DNA from: Flavobacterium sandaracinum
GTDB lineage: Bacteria; Bacteroidota; Bacteroidia; Flavobacteriales; Flavobacteriaceae
NCBI RefSeq assembly: GCF_004349135.1
Contig: NZ_SMFN01000003.1
Span: 124,001 to 188,000 of the forward strand
Direction of reading: 5' to 3'
DNA: 64,000 nt
The stretch's first letter is position 1. Each line of letters opens with the position of its first letter. This document shows positions 42,956 through 50,598 of this stretch, one piece after another. A program made the position numbers and the translations under genes. Below the pieces are notes generated by a model that worked only from the letters and a program-made list of their open reading frames with translations, made no database searches and had not been told where the DNA came from.

Positions 42956-43288
42956 ATGGACAATAATAAAAATTCAGACTCAGGAAAAACAGCTGCTATA
43001 ACCAGCTATATTTTAGGAATTGGCGTGTTTATAGCCATGTCTATGAATTCCGAGGACAAAAATACGTTTGCTTCCTTCCACATTAGACAAGGACTCGGAC
43101 TCACATTAACATTCATATCACTAGGATTAATCATCAGCAATTTTGACAGCTTAATGATTTCAGCACCCATGTGGATTTTCGTATTTGTTTTATGGTCTTA
43201 CGGGATTACAAGCGCCATTAAAGGCGAAACAAAACCTGTTCCTTTGTTAGGGGCTTATTTTCAAAAATGGTTGTCAAACATATCCTAA
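42956..43288 (+). CDS. Small DUF4870-like membrane protein
   Basis: A 110-aa protein with three hydrophobic segments (about 13-29, 44-62, 68-88). The sequence NTFASFHIRQGLGLTL is the hallmark F.xRQ signature of the DUF4870/Tic20-like small membrane family, sometimes named import component proteins in flavobacteria. It begins 2 bp after the dihydroorotase-like gene, so it belongs to the same operon. Function unknown. An imperfect stem (CTTTATCAC with GTGATAAAG, 43312-43340) follows. Confidence 0.8.
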   Translation: MDNNKNSDSGKTAAITSYILGIGVFIAMSMNSEDKNTFASFHIRQGLGLTLTFISLGLIISNFDSLMISAPMWIFVFVLWSYGITSAIKGETKPVPLLGAYFQKWLSNIS

Positions 43289-43362
43289 ATTTTAATTTCA
43301 AAGATCTTTACCTTTATCACTATTTCAAACTGTGATAAAGATTCTTAAAACAATAAATAAAA

Positions 43363-44013
43363 ATGAATTTATCTTTAGAATATAAAATACGTGAACCCAA
43401 AGTAAAATTAGAGAAAAACCCCCTTTTGCTTTTACTTCATGGATACGGTAGCAATGAAGCTGATTTGTTTTCATTTGCAACTGAGCTTCCTGATGAATAT
43501 TATATTATTTCTGCCCGTGCACCATACGACATGCAATATGGTAGCTATGCGTGGTATGCAATCAATTTTGATGCAGACCAAAACAAATTTTCCGATCATG
43601 ATCAAGCTAAAGTTTCGAGAGATTTAATTGCGGTATTTATTGATGAATTGATTCAAACCTATCCAATTGACCCTGAAAAAGTAACTTTAATTGGCTTTAG
43701 CCAAGGATCGATTTTAAGTTATGCTGTGGCGCTCTCCTATCCAGAAAAGGTACAGAAAGTAGTGGCTATGAGCGGCTATTTGAATTTAGAAATTGTTAGC
43801 GATGATTACCTTAAAAACACATTTAATAATTTAAAAATATTTGCTTCACACGGAACTTCAGACCAAGTTATCCCTATAGCATGGGCCAGAAAAACACCCG
43901 CAATATTAGAAAATTTAGGAATTGACATTACGTACAAGGAGTATCCAATAGGTCATGGAGTGGCGCCACAAAATTTTTATGATTTTAAAAATTGGCTTAT
44001 CAATCAGAAGTAG
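43363..44013 (+). CDS. Alpha/beta hydrolase of the phospholipase/carboxylesterase family
   Basis: A 216-aa cytosolic esterase. The oxyanion region is LLLHGYGSNEADL (about 24-35), the nucleophile Ser113 lies in IGFSQGS, Asp167 in HGTSDQVIP, and His198 in PIGHGVAP, giving a complete Ser-Asp-His triad in the expected order. The size fits the YpfH/EstB-type esterase group. It hydrolyses carboxylic or thio-esters; the natural substrate is unknown. It is preceded by a 74-bp gap and followed by a long hairpin. Confidence 0.9.
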   Translation: MNLSLEYKIREPKVKLEKNPLLLLLHGYGSNEADLFSFATELPDEYYIISARAPYDMQYGSYAWYAINFDADQNKFSDHDQAKVSRDLIAVFIDELIQTYPIDPEKVTLIGFSQGSILSYAVALSYPEKVQKVVAMSGYLNLEIVSDDYLKNTFNNLKIFASHGTSDQVIPIAWARKTPAILENLGIDITYKEYPIGHGVAPQNFYDFKNWLINQK

Positions 44014-44016
44014 ATA

Positions 44017-44062
44017 ATTTTCAATCGCAGTTTCACTCAGTGAACTAACTGCGATTGAAAAT
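44017..44062. terminator. Long-stem hairpin after the esterase gene
   Basis: A 16-bp perfect stem (44017-44032 with 44047-44062) whose loop itself contains a smaller TCAC/GTGA stem. It starts 4 bp after the stop codon. There is no strong T run, so it may protect the mRNA 3' end or act as an unusual terminator. Confidence 0.65.
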
Positions 44063-44156
44063 CAAAAGAGTAAATAAAACCTGCTTAGATTCCGCGTCAA
44101 AGAAAAAATTGTATCAAAGCTTAAAATAAAAGATTTTTTCTCGTTTAATCTATGGA

Positions 44157-44663
44157 CTATTTTTGTTTCTGATATAATAAAGACTGGTTCACTTCAAAAG
44201 AAATACTTTCATCCTCATTGACAAAGTATTTCAATAAAACTTCACCCCAAATATCCCCATCACTAAAGTCCGCAATAATCCATCGGTGATTCAAGACTTT
44301 TACTTTATTGATGATAAATTTATTCGCACCAATCTGATCTTGTCCTGTAAAAGGATTTCCTTTTGGGTTAGCGTTTAAATCCAATAATTTTTCAGTAACA
44401 ACAGGAATTAATTTCTCGTATTGAATCCTCTTTTCTGAGCTTCCCGAATCAAAATAATTTTGAGCATTTTCATTTTTTTCTAAAGAAAAATAGTTGGCAT
44501 CTGCCAATTTAGTGGTCAGTAAATTAATACTGTCCCGTAACTTGGTAGTTGTTTTTTTGTACCTTTCTTGTTCAAATTTGACCTCGCTACCTAAGAAAGA
44601 ATAAGTAAAAACAGCAAAAAGTACTGCAAGAATAGATAGATAGAGAAACAATGATTTTTTCAT
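44157..44663 (-). CDS. Hypothetical membrane-anchored protein
   Basis: A 168-aa protein. One N-terminal membrane helix or uncleaved signal lies at about 4-24 (SLFLYLSILAVLFAVFTYSF). A coiled-coil-like segment (about 30-60) follows, then a compact C-terminal domain with GNPFTGQDQIGANKFIINKVK and NHRWIIADFSDGDIWGEVLLKY. The topology suggests a periplasmic domain. I do not recognise a family. It lies 11 bp after the MBL hydrolase gene on the same strand, so the two form an operon. Confidence 0.7.
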   Translation of the reverse strand: MKKSLFLYLSILAVLFAVFTYSFLGSEVKFEQERYKKTTTKLRDSINLLTTKLADANYFSLEKNENAQNYFDSGSSEKRIQYEKLIPVVTEKLLDLNANPKGNPFTGQDQIGANKFIINKVKVLNHRWIIADFSDGDIWGEVLLKYFVNEDESISFEVNQSLLYQKQK

Positions 44664-44674
44664 TTGTAATAGTA

Positions 44675-45439
44675 TTATAATGTGATTTCTAAATTATCAT
44701 AGGCTAGGAAAACATTTTTCGGCAGATTTTTTTGCACTTCTTCATGAAATCCCATAATATGACTAATGTGTGTGAGATAGGCCTTTTCTGGCTGTACCAA
44801 AGTTATAAAATCTAATGCTTCTTTCAAATTGAAATGCATATCATGCGGCTCTTCTCGTAAAGCATTTATAACCAATACTTTTATGTTTTTTAGCTTAAGA
44901 ATTTCACTCTTTTCAATCGTTTTTACATCCGTCAAATAAGCAAAATCGTCAATTCTGAAACCAAAAACTTGAAGATTTCCATGCATTACATTCACGGGAA
45001 TTGCGGTTTTATTTCCAATTGAAAAAGTATTACCATTGATCACTTCGATAGTTTTTATAGACGGAGCTCCAGGATACTTATTGACAGTTTCAAAAACATA
45101 TTCAAAGCGTTTTTTTAGATTATCAATGACTCTTTGATGTGCATAAATTGGCATTTCCCCTTGTTTAAAATTAAATGGGCGAATATCATCAATTCCTGCC
45201 GTGTGATCTGAATGTTCATGGGTAAAAAGAATTCCATCGAGCTTCTGGCAATTAGAGGAAAGCATTTGTTGTCTAAAATCAGGTCCGCAATCGATTACAT
45301 AGGAATAATTATCCCAGGAAATCCAAACAGAAACACGGAGTCTTTTGTCTTTACTATCAGTACTTTTGCATACGGGATGGTTACTCCCAATAACAGGAAT
45401 CCCTTGTGATGTACCAGTTCCTAAAAAATATACCTTCAA
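44675..45439 (-). CDS. MBL-fold metallo-hydrolase (PhnP/Lactamase_B_2-like)
   Basis: A 254-aa metallo-beta-lactamase-fold enzyme. The metal motif is THEHSDHTAG (His74, His76, Asp78, His79), and the N-terminus MKVYFLGTGTSQGIPVIG is typical of phosphodiesterase-type members such as PhnP. VMHGNLQVFGFRIDDFAYLTD (shortened core GFRIDDFAYLTD) supplies further ligands, and YLTHISHIMG near the end supplies the last His. It should hydrolyse a phosphodiester; PhnP acts on cyclic phosphates, but no phosphonate genes are nearby. Cytosolic. Confidence 0.88.
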   Translation of the reverse strand: MKVYFLGTGTSQGIPVIGSNHPVCKSTDSKDKRLRVSVWISWDNYSYVIDCGPDFRQQMLSSNCQKLDGILFTHEHSDHTAGIDDIRPFNFKQGEMPIYAHQRVIDNLKKRFEYVFETVNKYPGAPSIKTIEVINGNTFSIGNKTAIPVNVMHGNLQVFGFRIDDFAYLTDVKTIEKSEILKLKNIKVLVINALREEPHDMHFNLKEALDFITLVQPEKAYLTHISHIMGFHEEVQKNLPKNVFLAYDNLEITL

Positions 45440-45499
45440 CTTTCTTGATTTTATTTACAAAAATAGGGTTAATTATCTTTCATTAGAAACCTATTTCAT

Positions 45500-45507
45500 T
45501 AACTTTG
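45500..45507 (+). promoter_or_regulatory. Promoter -7 element
   Basis: TAACTTTG matches TANNTTTG and lies 26 bp before the ATG at 45534. Confidence 0.5.
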
Positions 45508-45533
45508 CAAATTATTAGCCATATTAAAAGAAA

Positions 45534-46994
45534 ATGGATACAGAAATAAAATTAAAAGGTGATCGAATCATCGAACAAATCCCTTCAATAAAAGATAAAG
45601 CACTACGTATCAATTTAAATGAAAATATCTACGGTACTTTTGCAGAGATTGGAGCTGGACAGGAAACTGTAAGACATTTTTTTAGATCTGGTGGATCGTC
45701 TGGAACAATTGCAAAAGCAATGTCAGCTTATGACAAAGACTTTAGTGATGCCGTTTATGGAATTGAGGAAGATGGGCGTTATGTTACTGAAAGCCGACTC
45801 AAAAAAATGCTATCGCATGAAGTCAATTTAATAGAAAAACGATTGAGTCGAGAAAAACATCCTAATAAAATGTTTTTTAGTTATGCCAATACTGTTGCCA
45901 CAATCGACTTTGCTAAACAATTCAAAGGACATGGTTGGGTAGGTATAAGTTATCAAATTGAGCCGGACGAAGACTATAACGAAATTATTCTTCACATTCG
46001 CTTTAAAGAAACCGATGTCCGTTTACAACAAGAAACACTTGGAATTCTTGGTGTAAACTTAATTTATGGAGCGTATTACAAATACAATGATCCAAAACGT
46101 TTGTTGCGTTATTTATACGATCATTTAGACAAAGATCAACTAGAAATAGATACGATCAACTTCTCAGGGCCTCGATTTGCCGATGTTGATAATCGCTTGA
46201 TGAGTTTACAACTTGTTAAAAATGGCATGACTGATGCCGTAATGTTTAATCCAGATGGAAAGAACATTCTTCCTGCAGCTATCTTGTACAAAAAAAATAT
46301 TCTTGCTTTCAGAGGTAGTTTTCGTCCAGTTACAAAAGTGAACATGGACATGTATGAGAAATCATTGAAAATGTTCTTGAATGAAAATAAGGTAAACAAA
46401 GAAAATACACTTGTAATTTTTGAAATTACGCTTTCAAACCTGCGTTCCGATGGAGAAATCGACGAAAGAGATTTTATGGATCGAGCGGAGTTACTTTGTT
46501 CACTTGGACAAACAGTAATGATTTCGAACTTCCAAGAATACTATAAAGTGGTTGAATATTTTGCTAATTATACTAAGGCCAGAATGGGATTAGCCATGGG
46601 TGTGAATAATTTAATAGATATCTTTGACGAAAAATATTACCGCCATTTAAGTGGTGGAATACTTGAAGCTTTTGGTAAATTATTTTACCGCGATATGAAA
46701 GTATTCTTGTATCCAATGATTGGCGAAAACGGTGAAATAATTACGTCCGAAAACTTGAAGGTACATCCAAGAATGAAAGAACTATATAAATTCTTTAAAT
46801 TCAATGGAAAAGTAGTTGATATAAATGATTTTGACCCCTCTATTTTAGAAGTCTTTTCCCGTGAAGTTTTGAACATGATAAACCAGGGAAAAATAGGCTG
46901 GGAAACAATGTTGCCGTCTGGTATTGCCGAAATAATAAAAGAACACCAACTCTTTGGCTATGATCCAAATAAAGTTTTGAAAGAAAGTAATTAA
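45534..46994 (+). CDS. Conserved soluble protein of unknown function (486 aa)
   Basis: A 486-aa protein without signal peptide or membrane helix. It looks strongly conserved: LNENIYGTFAEIGAGQETVRHFF at the N-terminus (core AEIGAGQETVRHFF), SGTIAKAMSAYDKDFSDAVYG, TINFSGPRFADVDNRLMSLQL (core SGPRFADVDNRLM) and FRGSFRPVTKVNMDMYEKSL. The dense pattern of Gly, Asp and Arg suggests an enzyme, but I cannot link it to a characterised family. It is not an outer-membrane receptor. Single gene with its own promoter and two tandem hairpins after it. Confidence 0.8.
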   Translation: MDTEIKLKGDRIIEQIPSIKDKALRINLNENIYGTFAEIGAGQETVRHFFRSGGSSGTIAKAMSAYDKDFSDAVYGIEEDGRYVTESRLKKMLSHEVNLIEKRLSREKHPNKMFFSYANTVATIDFAKQFKGHGWVGISYQIEPDEDYNEIILHIRFKETDVRLQQETLGILGVNLIYGAYYKYNDPKRLLRYLYDHLDKDQLEIDTINFSGPRFADVDNRLMSLQLVKNGMTDAVMFNPDGKNILPAAILYKKNILAFRGSFRPVTKVNMDMYEKSLKMFLNENKVNKENTLVIFEITLSNLRSDGEIDERDFMDRAELLCSLGQTVMISNFQEYYKVVEYFANYTKARMGLAMGVNNLIDIFDEKYYRHLSGGILEAFGKLFYRDMKVFLYPMIGENGEIITSENLKVHPRMKELYKFFKFNGKVVDINDFDPSILEVFSREVLNMINQGKIGWETMLPSGIAEIIKEHQLFGYDPNKVLKESN

Positions 46995-47007
46995 TACTTC
47001 TATTATA

Positions 47008-47061
47008 ATTTAAATACAAAATCCTTGATTGTGCAAACAGTCAAGGATTTTGTATTTAAAT
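47008..47061. terminator. Long-stem hairpin 1 after the 486-aa protein gene
   Basis: A 21-bp perfect stem (47008-47028 with 47041-47061) around a 12-nt loop, starting 14 bp after the stop codon. The 3' arm contains GATTTTG but no pure T run. Confidence 0.75.
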
Positions 47062-47073
47062 GTATTTGCTAAC

Positions 47074-47119
47074 TTAGATCAACAGTAACAAAGATTTATG
47101 CTTGTTACTGTCGATCTAA
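47074..47119. repeat. Long-stem hairpin 2
   Basis: An 18-bp stem with a single mismatch (47074-47091 with 47102-47119), only 12 bp beyond hairpin 1. The sequences of the two hairpins are unrelated. It lies in the convergent gap before bcp and may act for the minus strand. Confidence 0.7.
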
Positions 47120-47179
47120 ATCTTGAAATATTTAAGAATTAGATTTTAAAACAGATTGTATACTTATACTACTATAGAT

Positions 47180-47632
47180 TTACTTTAATATTTGTGCGGC
47201 GTGTTCTTTGGTTTTTACTTTTTCGATAACCTCATCAATAATTCCGTTTTCGTCTATTACAAAAGTGGTTCTATGGATGCCATCGTATTCCTTACCCATA
47301 AATTTTTTGGGACCCCAAACCCCAAAAGCCTGAATTACGGATTTATCTTCATCCGCAAGTAAGGGAAAAGGAAATTCATACTTGTCCTTAAACTTGGCTT
47401 GTGCTTTGGCTGAATCAGCGCTTACGCCTAACAAAGCATAATTATTAGCTTCAAAACGCTCAAAATTATCTCTTAAATCACAAGCTTCTGCAGTACATCC
47501 GGGAGTACTTGCTTTCGGGTAAAAGAAAACTACTAGTTTTTTTCCAGCGTAATCAGCTAATTGATGTGCTTGTCCGTCTTGATCCAAGGCAGAGAAATGA
47601 GGAGCTTTATCTCCTTTTTTTAATGTTGTCAT
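47180..47632 (-). CDS. bcp: Thioredoxin-dependent peroxiredoxin, Bcp/PrxQ type
   Basis: A 150-aa peroxiredoxin. The peroxidatic Cys46 lies in STPGCTAEAC and the resolving Cys51 follows four residues later, the arrangement of the atypical two-Cys Bcp/PrxQ group. FYPKAS, LLGVSADSAKAQAKFKDKY and HRTTFVIDENG complete the fold. It reduces hydrogen peroxide and organic hydroperoxides and is recycled by thioredoxin in the cytosol. Its upstream region is occupied by dispersed repeat copy C, so its promoter must lie in the roughly 140 bp between. Confidence 0.94.
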   Translation of the reverse strand: MTTLKKGDKAPHFSALDQDGQAHQLADYAGKKLVVFFYPKASTPGCTAEACDLRDNFERFEANNYALLGVSADSAKAQAKFKDKYEFPFPLLADEDKSVIQAFGVWGPKKFMGKEYDGIHRTTFVIDENGIIDEVIEKVKTKEHAAQILK

Positions 47633-47774
47633 AATTTTATTTATTTTTTAAACGCAACGTTCGCAACGTTGCTATTGCTTTTTTAAGACTTAGCTATTTT
47701 TACTAATGCTATTTCTATTCATTGAAAGTAACACTCTCAAATGTATCGAATTCCACCTCTATACACTATTTACT

Positions 47775-47915
47775 GCCCCAGATGGGAATGAAAAGCCCGG
47801 ACTAAAAAAACTATTTTTTCTTGGTAATAAAGAGCGACCGGTAGGAAGCTCCTTTATGACCTTAGAAAAAAGGTTTTTTGAAGGAGGACTTGCAATGTAC
47901 AGCTGGATTAGGCAC
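47775..47915. repeat. Dispersed intergenic repeat, copy C
   Basis: Fills much of the bcp/nth gap (47633-47958). Shares GCCCCAGATGGGAATG, the AAAGAGCGACC...GGAAGCTCCTTTA hairpin (47828-47835 with 47848-47856), TATGACCTTAGAAAAAAG and TACAGCTGGATTAGG with copies A and B. An 80-codon frame running through it is not a real gene. Confidence 0.7.
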
Positions 47916-47958
47916 ATACTAAAAATTATACTATTTTTACACGTATAAAAATACAAAA

Positions 47959-48624
47959 ATGAATAAGCAAGAACGTGTAACTTTTGTTATAAATACGTTA
48001 AAAGAATTATATCCAACGATCCCTATTCCGCTGGATCACAAAGATCCTTATACCTTATTAATTGCCGTTTTGCTATCGGCACAGTGCACGGATGTGCGAG
48101 TAAACCAAGTTACCCCTTTGCTTTTTGCCAAGGCAGATAATCCATACGATATGATAAAAATGTCAGTGGAGGAAATTAAAGCAATCATTCGGCCTTGTGG
48201 TCTATCGCCAATGAAATCGAAAGGAATTCATGGTTTATCTCATATTCTAATTGACAAACATGGTGGTGAAGTGCCTCAAAGTTTTGAATTTTTGGAAGAA
48301 TTGCCGGCTGTGGGACATAAAACAGCGAGTGTGGTAATGTCTCAGGCGTTTGGAGTTCCTGCATTTCCTGTTGACACACACATTCATAGATTGATGTACC
48401 GCTGGAATTTAACCAATGGAAAAAATGTTATGCAAACGGAGAAAGATGCGAAACGTATTTTTCCTAAAGAAATATGGAATGACCTGCACCTACAGATTAT
48501 TTGGTACGGGAGAGAATATTCTCCAGCTCGTGGCTGGGATATGGAAAAAGATGTGATTACCAAAACTATTGGTCGCAAAACCGTCCTTGATACTTATCTC
48601 AAAAAGCAAAGTAGCAAAAAATAA
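47959..48624 (+). CDS. nth: Endonuclease III-like DNA glycosylase without the Fe-S cysteines
   Basis: A 221-aa HhH-GPD glycosylase. The helix-hairpin-helix is LEELPAVGHKTASVV with the catalytic Lys121, and Asp139 follows in PVDTHIHRL, both at the E. coli Nth positions. It removes oxidised pyrimidines and nicks the abasic site in base-excision repair. The four C-terminal cysteines that hold the [4Fe-4S] cluster in E. coli are absent: after Cys80 there is no Cys at all, and the matching region reads WYGREYSPARGWDMEKDV. A terminator follows. Confidence 0.92.
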   Translation: MNKQERVTFVINTLKELYPTIPIPLDHKDPYTLLIAVLLSAQCTDVRVNQVTPLLFAKADNPYDMIKMSVEEIKAIIRPCGLSPMKSKGIHGLSHILIDKHGGEVPQSFEFLEELPAVGHKTASVVMSQAFGVPAFPVDTHIHRLMYRWNLTNGKNVMQTEKDAKRIFPKEIWNDLHLQIIWYGREYSPARGWDMEKDVITKTIGRKTVLDTYLKKQSSKK

Positions 48625-48626
48625 AA

Positions 48627-48663
48627 AAATCCCACAGGTTCCATTTGGAATACGGTGGGATTT
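48627..48663 (+). terminator. Terminator of nth
   Basis: Outer stem AAATCCCAC (48627-48635) with GTGGGATTT (48655-48663), plus an inner TTCCA/TGGAA stem. Confidence 0.7.
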
Positions 48664-48711
48664 ATAAGTTAGTTACAATTGAAAAATGATTTTTTTTCAA
48701 TCAAGTGAGTC

Positions 48712-48855
48712 CTAATTCGATATAATTTCGAAACTTTTATTGTCTATTTTTATTATGCTTAATGCTTTTGAATAGCCTAATAAAAAAGAAATTGTTTCTT
48801 TACTTGGTTTCATCGTTTGGGAAACTAATGATTTTTTTGAGTAAGTTTTTGCCAT
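48712..48855 (-). CDS. 47-aa small protein downstream of the sigma factor gene
   Basis: A short minus-strand ORF of 47 residues starting MAKTYSKKSLVSQTMKPSKE and ending with KIDNKSFEIISN. The core PSKETISFLLGYSKAL is like short conserved proteins of flavobacteria that share a P-S-x-x-T-I-x-F-x-x-x-Y-S-K-x-L pattern. The start codon lies 52 bp after the sigma gene stop on the same strand, so it may be co-transcribed. No membrane segment or known domain; it could be a small regulator or DNA-associated protein. Its real-gene status rests on this pattern and on clean composition. Confidence 0.6.
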   Translation of the reverse strand: MAKTYSKKSLVSQTMKPSKETISFLLGYSKALSIIKIDNKSFEIISN

Positions 48856-48907
48856 AAAGTAATACCTATTTGTTTTCTATTACAACGCAGCAACTTTCAA
48901 GATATTG

Positions 48908-49492
48908 TTAATTGGTTAAAACAATTTGGTGTTTATCAATTACTTTTCTCAAATTCATTAAAGCGTACCGCATTCTCCCTAAGGCAGTATTAATGCTCAC
49001 TCCAGTAGACTCTGATATTTCCTTAAAACTCATATCTTGATACATACGCATGACCAATACTTCTTTTTGATCCGCTGGAAGTTCTTCTATTAGTTTTTGT
49101 AAATCCATTTGGACTTGATCCGCTATAATTTTATTTTCTATAGTCAACGAATCATCAGACATGATTGAAAAAATAGAAAATTCCTCTGTTTCTCTAAACA
49201 TCGGCATTTTTTTCGTTTTTCTATAATGATCCACTACTAGATTATGAGAAATGCGCATTACCCACGGTAAGAATTTACCCTCTTCATTATAAGAATTTGA
49301 TTTCAACGTTTTTATAACCTTGATAAAGGTATCTTGAAAAATATCATTAGTTATATCTCTATCTGGGATTTTAGAATAAATAAATCCGTAGATTTTTGAT
49401 TCGTGCCTTTTTATTAGTTTAGCTAAGGCATCCTCGTTACCGGCGACATATTCCTTAATTAACGACGCGTCTGGGAGTTGTATATTAACCAT
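48908..49492 (-). CDS. ECF-type RNA polymerase sigma factor
   Basis: A 194-aa sigma-70 family protein with region 2 (IYGFIYSKIPDRDITNDIFQ, DTFIKVIKTL, WVMRISHNLVVDHYRK) and region 4 (LPADQKEVLVMRMYQDMSFK, EISESTGVSINTALGRMRYA) joined by a short linker, the ECF architecture. It would direct RNA polymerase to a stress or envelope regulon. No anti-sigma factor gene is adjacent, so regulation is probably transcriptional or by a distant partner. A 47-aa ORF follows. The upstream 344-bp gap is AT-rich. Confidence 0.92.
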   Translation of the reverse strand: MVNIQLPDASLIKEYVAGNEDALAKLIKRHESKIYGFIYSKIPDRDITNDIFQDTFIKVIKTLKSNSYNEEGKFLPWVMRISHNLVVDHYRKTKKMPMFRETEEFSIFSIMSDDSLTIENKIIADQVQMDLQKLIEELPADQKEVLVMRMYQDMSFKEISESTGVSINTALGRMRYALMNLRKVIDKHQIVLTN

Positions 49493-49836
49493 AATAATAC
49501 TTTTTAGTTGTTAATTAAAATTGGAGATTTTTCTCTAAAAAGTAGTTTTCTATTATAGGCTAAAAAGTGTTTAGGTTGTTAAGTTTTCAAATTTAACCAA
49601 TTATTATTTTAACATGCAAGTAAAATTAATAAAAATTAACATATCAAAAATAAAATTTGTTAAAATTTTTCTTCTTTTTTTCACATTAACAGTACAAATA
49701 GTATGCCTTTACTTAAAACAGTAAATTTTATGTCAAGGAATTCTTAAAAATAAAAGAACTAAAATAAGACCTGATTGTTAACTGATTAGAATCAAACCTC
49801 ATTTTAGTTATACTCTTTTTAGATGATTTTTATCAG
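49493..49836. other. Gap between sigma gene and the polysaccharide locus
   Basis: 344 bp, very AT-rich. Holds the sigma gene promoter region near 49500-49700 and the PUL terminator at 49757-49809. No gene seen. Confidence 0.5.
49750..49809 (-). terminator. Terminator at the 3' end of the PUL operon
   Basis: On the minus strand the arms 49809-49790 and 49776-49757 form a 20-bp stem in which the four non-Watson-Crick positions are all G-U pairs, followed by a T-rich stretch. In DNA the two arms match at 16 of 20 positions. Confidence 0.7.
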
Positions 49837-50592
49837 TTATTGATAGACTCTAATATAATCCACTGTGAAATCCTGCGGAAGAATTGTATCGTCCACTTCA
49901 GGACCACCAAAATTCCCTCCGATGGCCATATTCACAATAATGTAGAACGGCTGATTGAAAGGCCACACTGCCTCTGTCTTATTTTCAGGCGCAAACGTGT
50001 AAACTAAAGTCTCATCAACAAAAAAATCAATCTTGTCTTTGGTCCATTCCATCGCATAGACATGAAAACCTTCCTCAATATCATCAAATCTTGTTTTCTT
50101 AGTATTAATGGTATTTCCGTGGCTGTCTTGTGTATGCAAAGAAGTAAAAACCATGTTGGGTTCTTTTCCAACATATTCTAAAATATCTATTTCACCGCAT
50201 TTTGGCCAACCGACTTCACTGATATTGGAACCTAACATCCACAAAGCAGGCCACACCCCTTGACCGACAGGCAACTTTGCTCTGGCTTCAAAACGACCGT
50301 ATTGAAACTCTTTTTTGCCTTTGGTAGTGATGCGTGTCGATGTATATTTCTCTCCTTCTTTTTTGGCGGTAATGACTAACTGATCTTTAGTAATCTTGTG
50401 GTTTTGATTCGTGTACAACTGTCTCTCGTTATTTCCCCAACCACAGTTAGGGCACCCATCACCAAGTTCAAAATTCCAATTCTTTTCGTTTAAGGCTTTA
50501 CCACTGAAATTTTCTTCCCAAACCAGTTTGCTATTGGTTTGCTGTGCATAGGAAAAATTGACCACAAATAATAATACTATTATTTTTTTCAT
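49837..50592 (-). CDS. Secreted GH16 endo-beta-glucanase (laminarinase type)
   Basis: A 251-aa enzyme, essentially one GH16 domain after a signal peptide (MKKIIVLLFVVNFSYAQQ). The catalytic ExDxxE motif is E134-IDIL-E139 in CGEIDILEYVG, with Glu134 the nucleophile and Glu139 the acid/base. ENFSGKALNEKNWNFELGDG and GVWPALWMLG are typical of beta-1,3-glucanases. Without a lipobox it is probably periplasmic or secreted. It is the last gene of the PUL operon, 6 bp after the GH3 gene. Confidence 0.92.
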   Translation of the reverse strand: MKKIIVLLFVVNFSYAQQTNSKLVWEENFSGKALNEKNWNFELGDGCPNCGWGNNERQLYTNQNHKITKDQLVITAKKEGEKYTSTRITTKGKKEFQYGRFEARAKLPVGQGVWPALWMLGSNISEVGWPKCGEIDILEYVGKEPNMVFTSLHTQDSHGNTINTKKTRFDDIEEGFHVYAMEWTKDKIDFFVDETLVYTFAPENKTEAVWPFNQPFYIIVNMAIGGNFGGPEVDDTILPQDFTVDYIRVYQ

Positions 50593-50598
50593 TTTAGT

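Noticed and set aside
47706-47948. 80-codon plus-strand ORF between bcp and nth
   Set aside because: It runs through dispersed repeat copy C, shares its peptide only by virtue of the repeat, and has no start context or domain.
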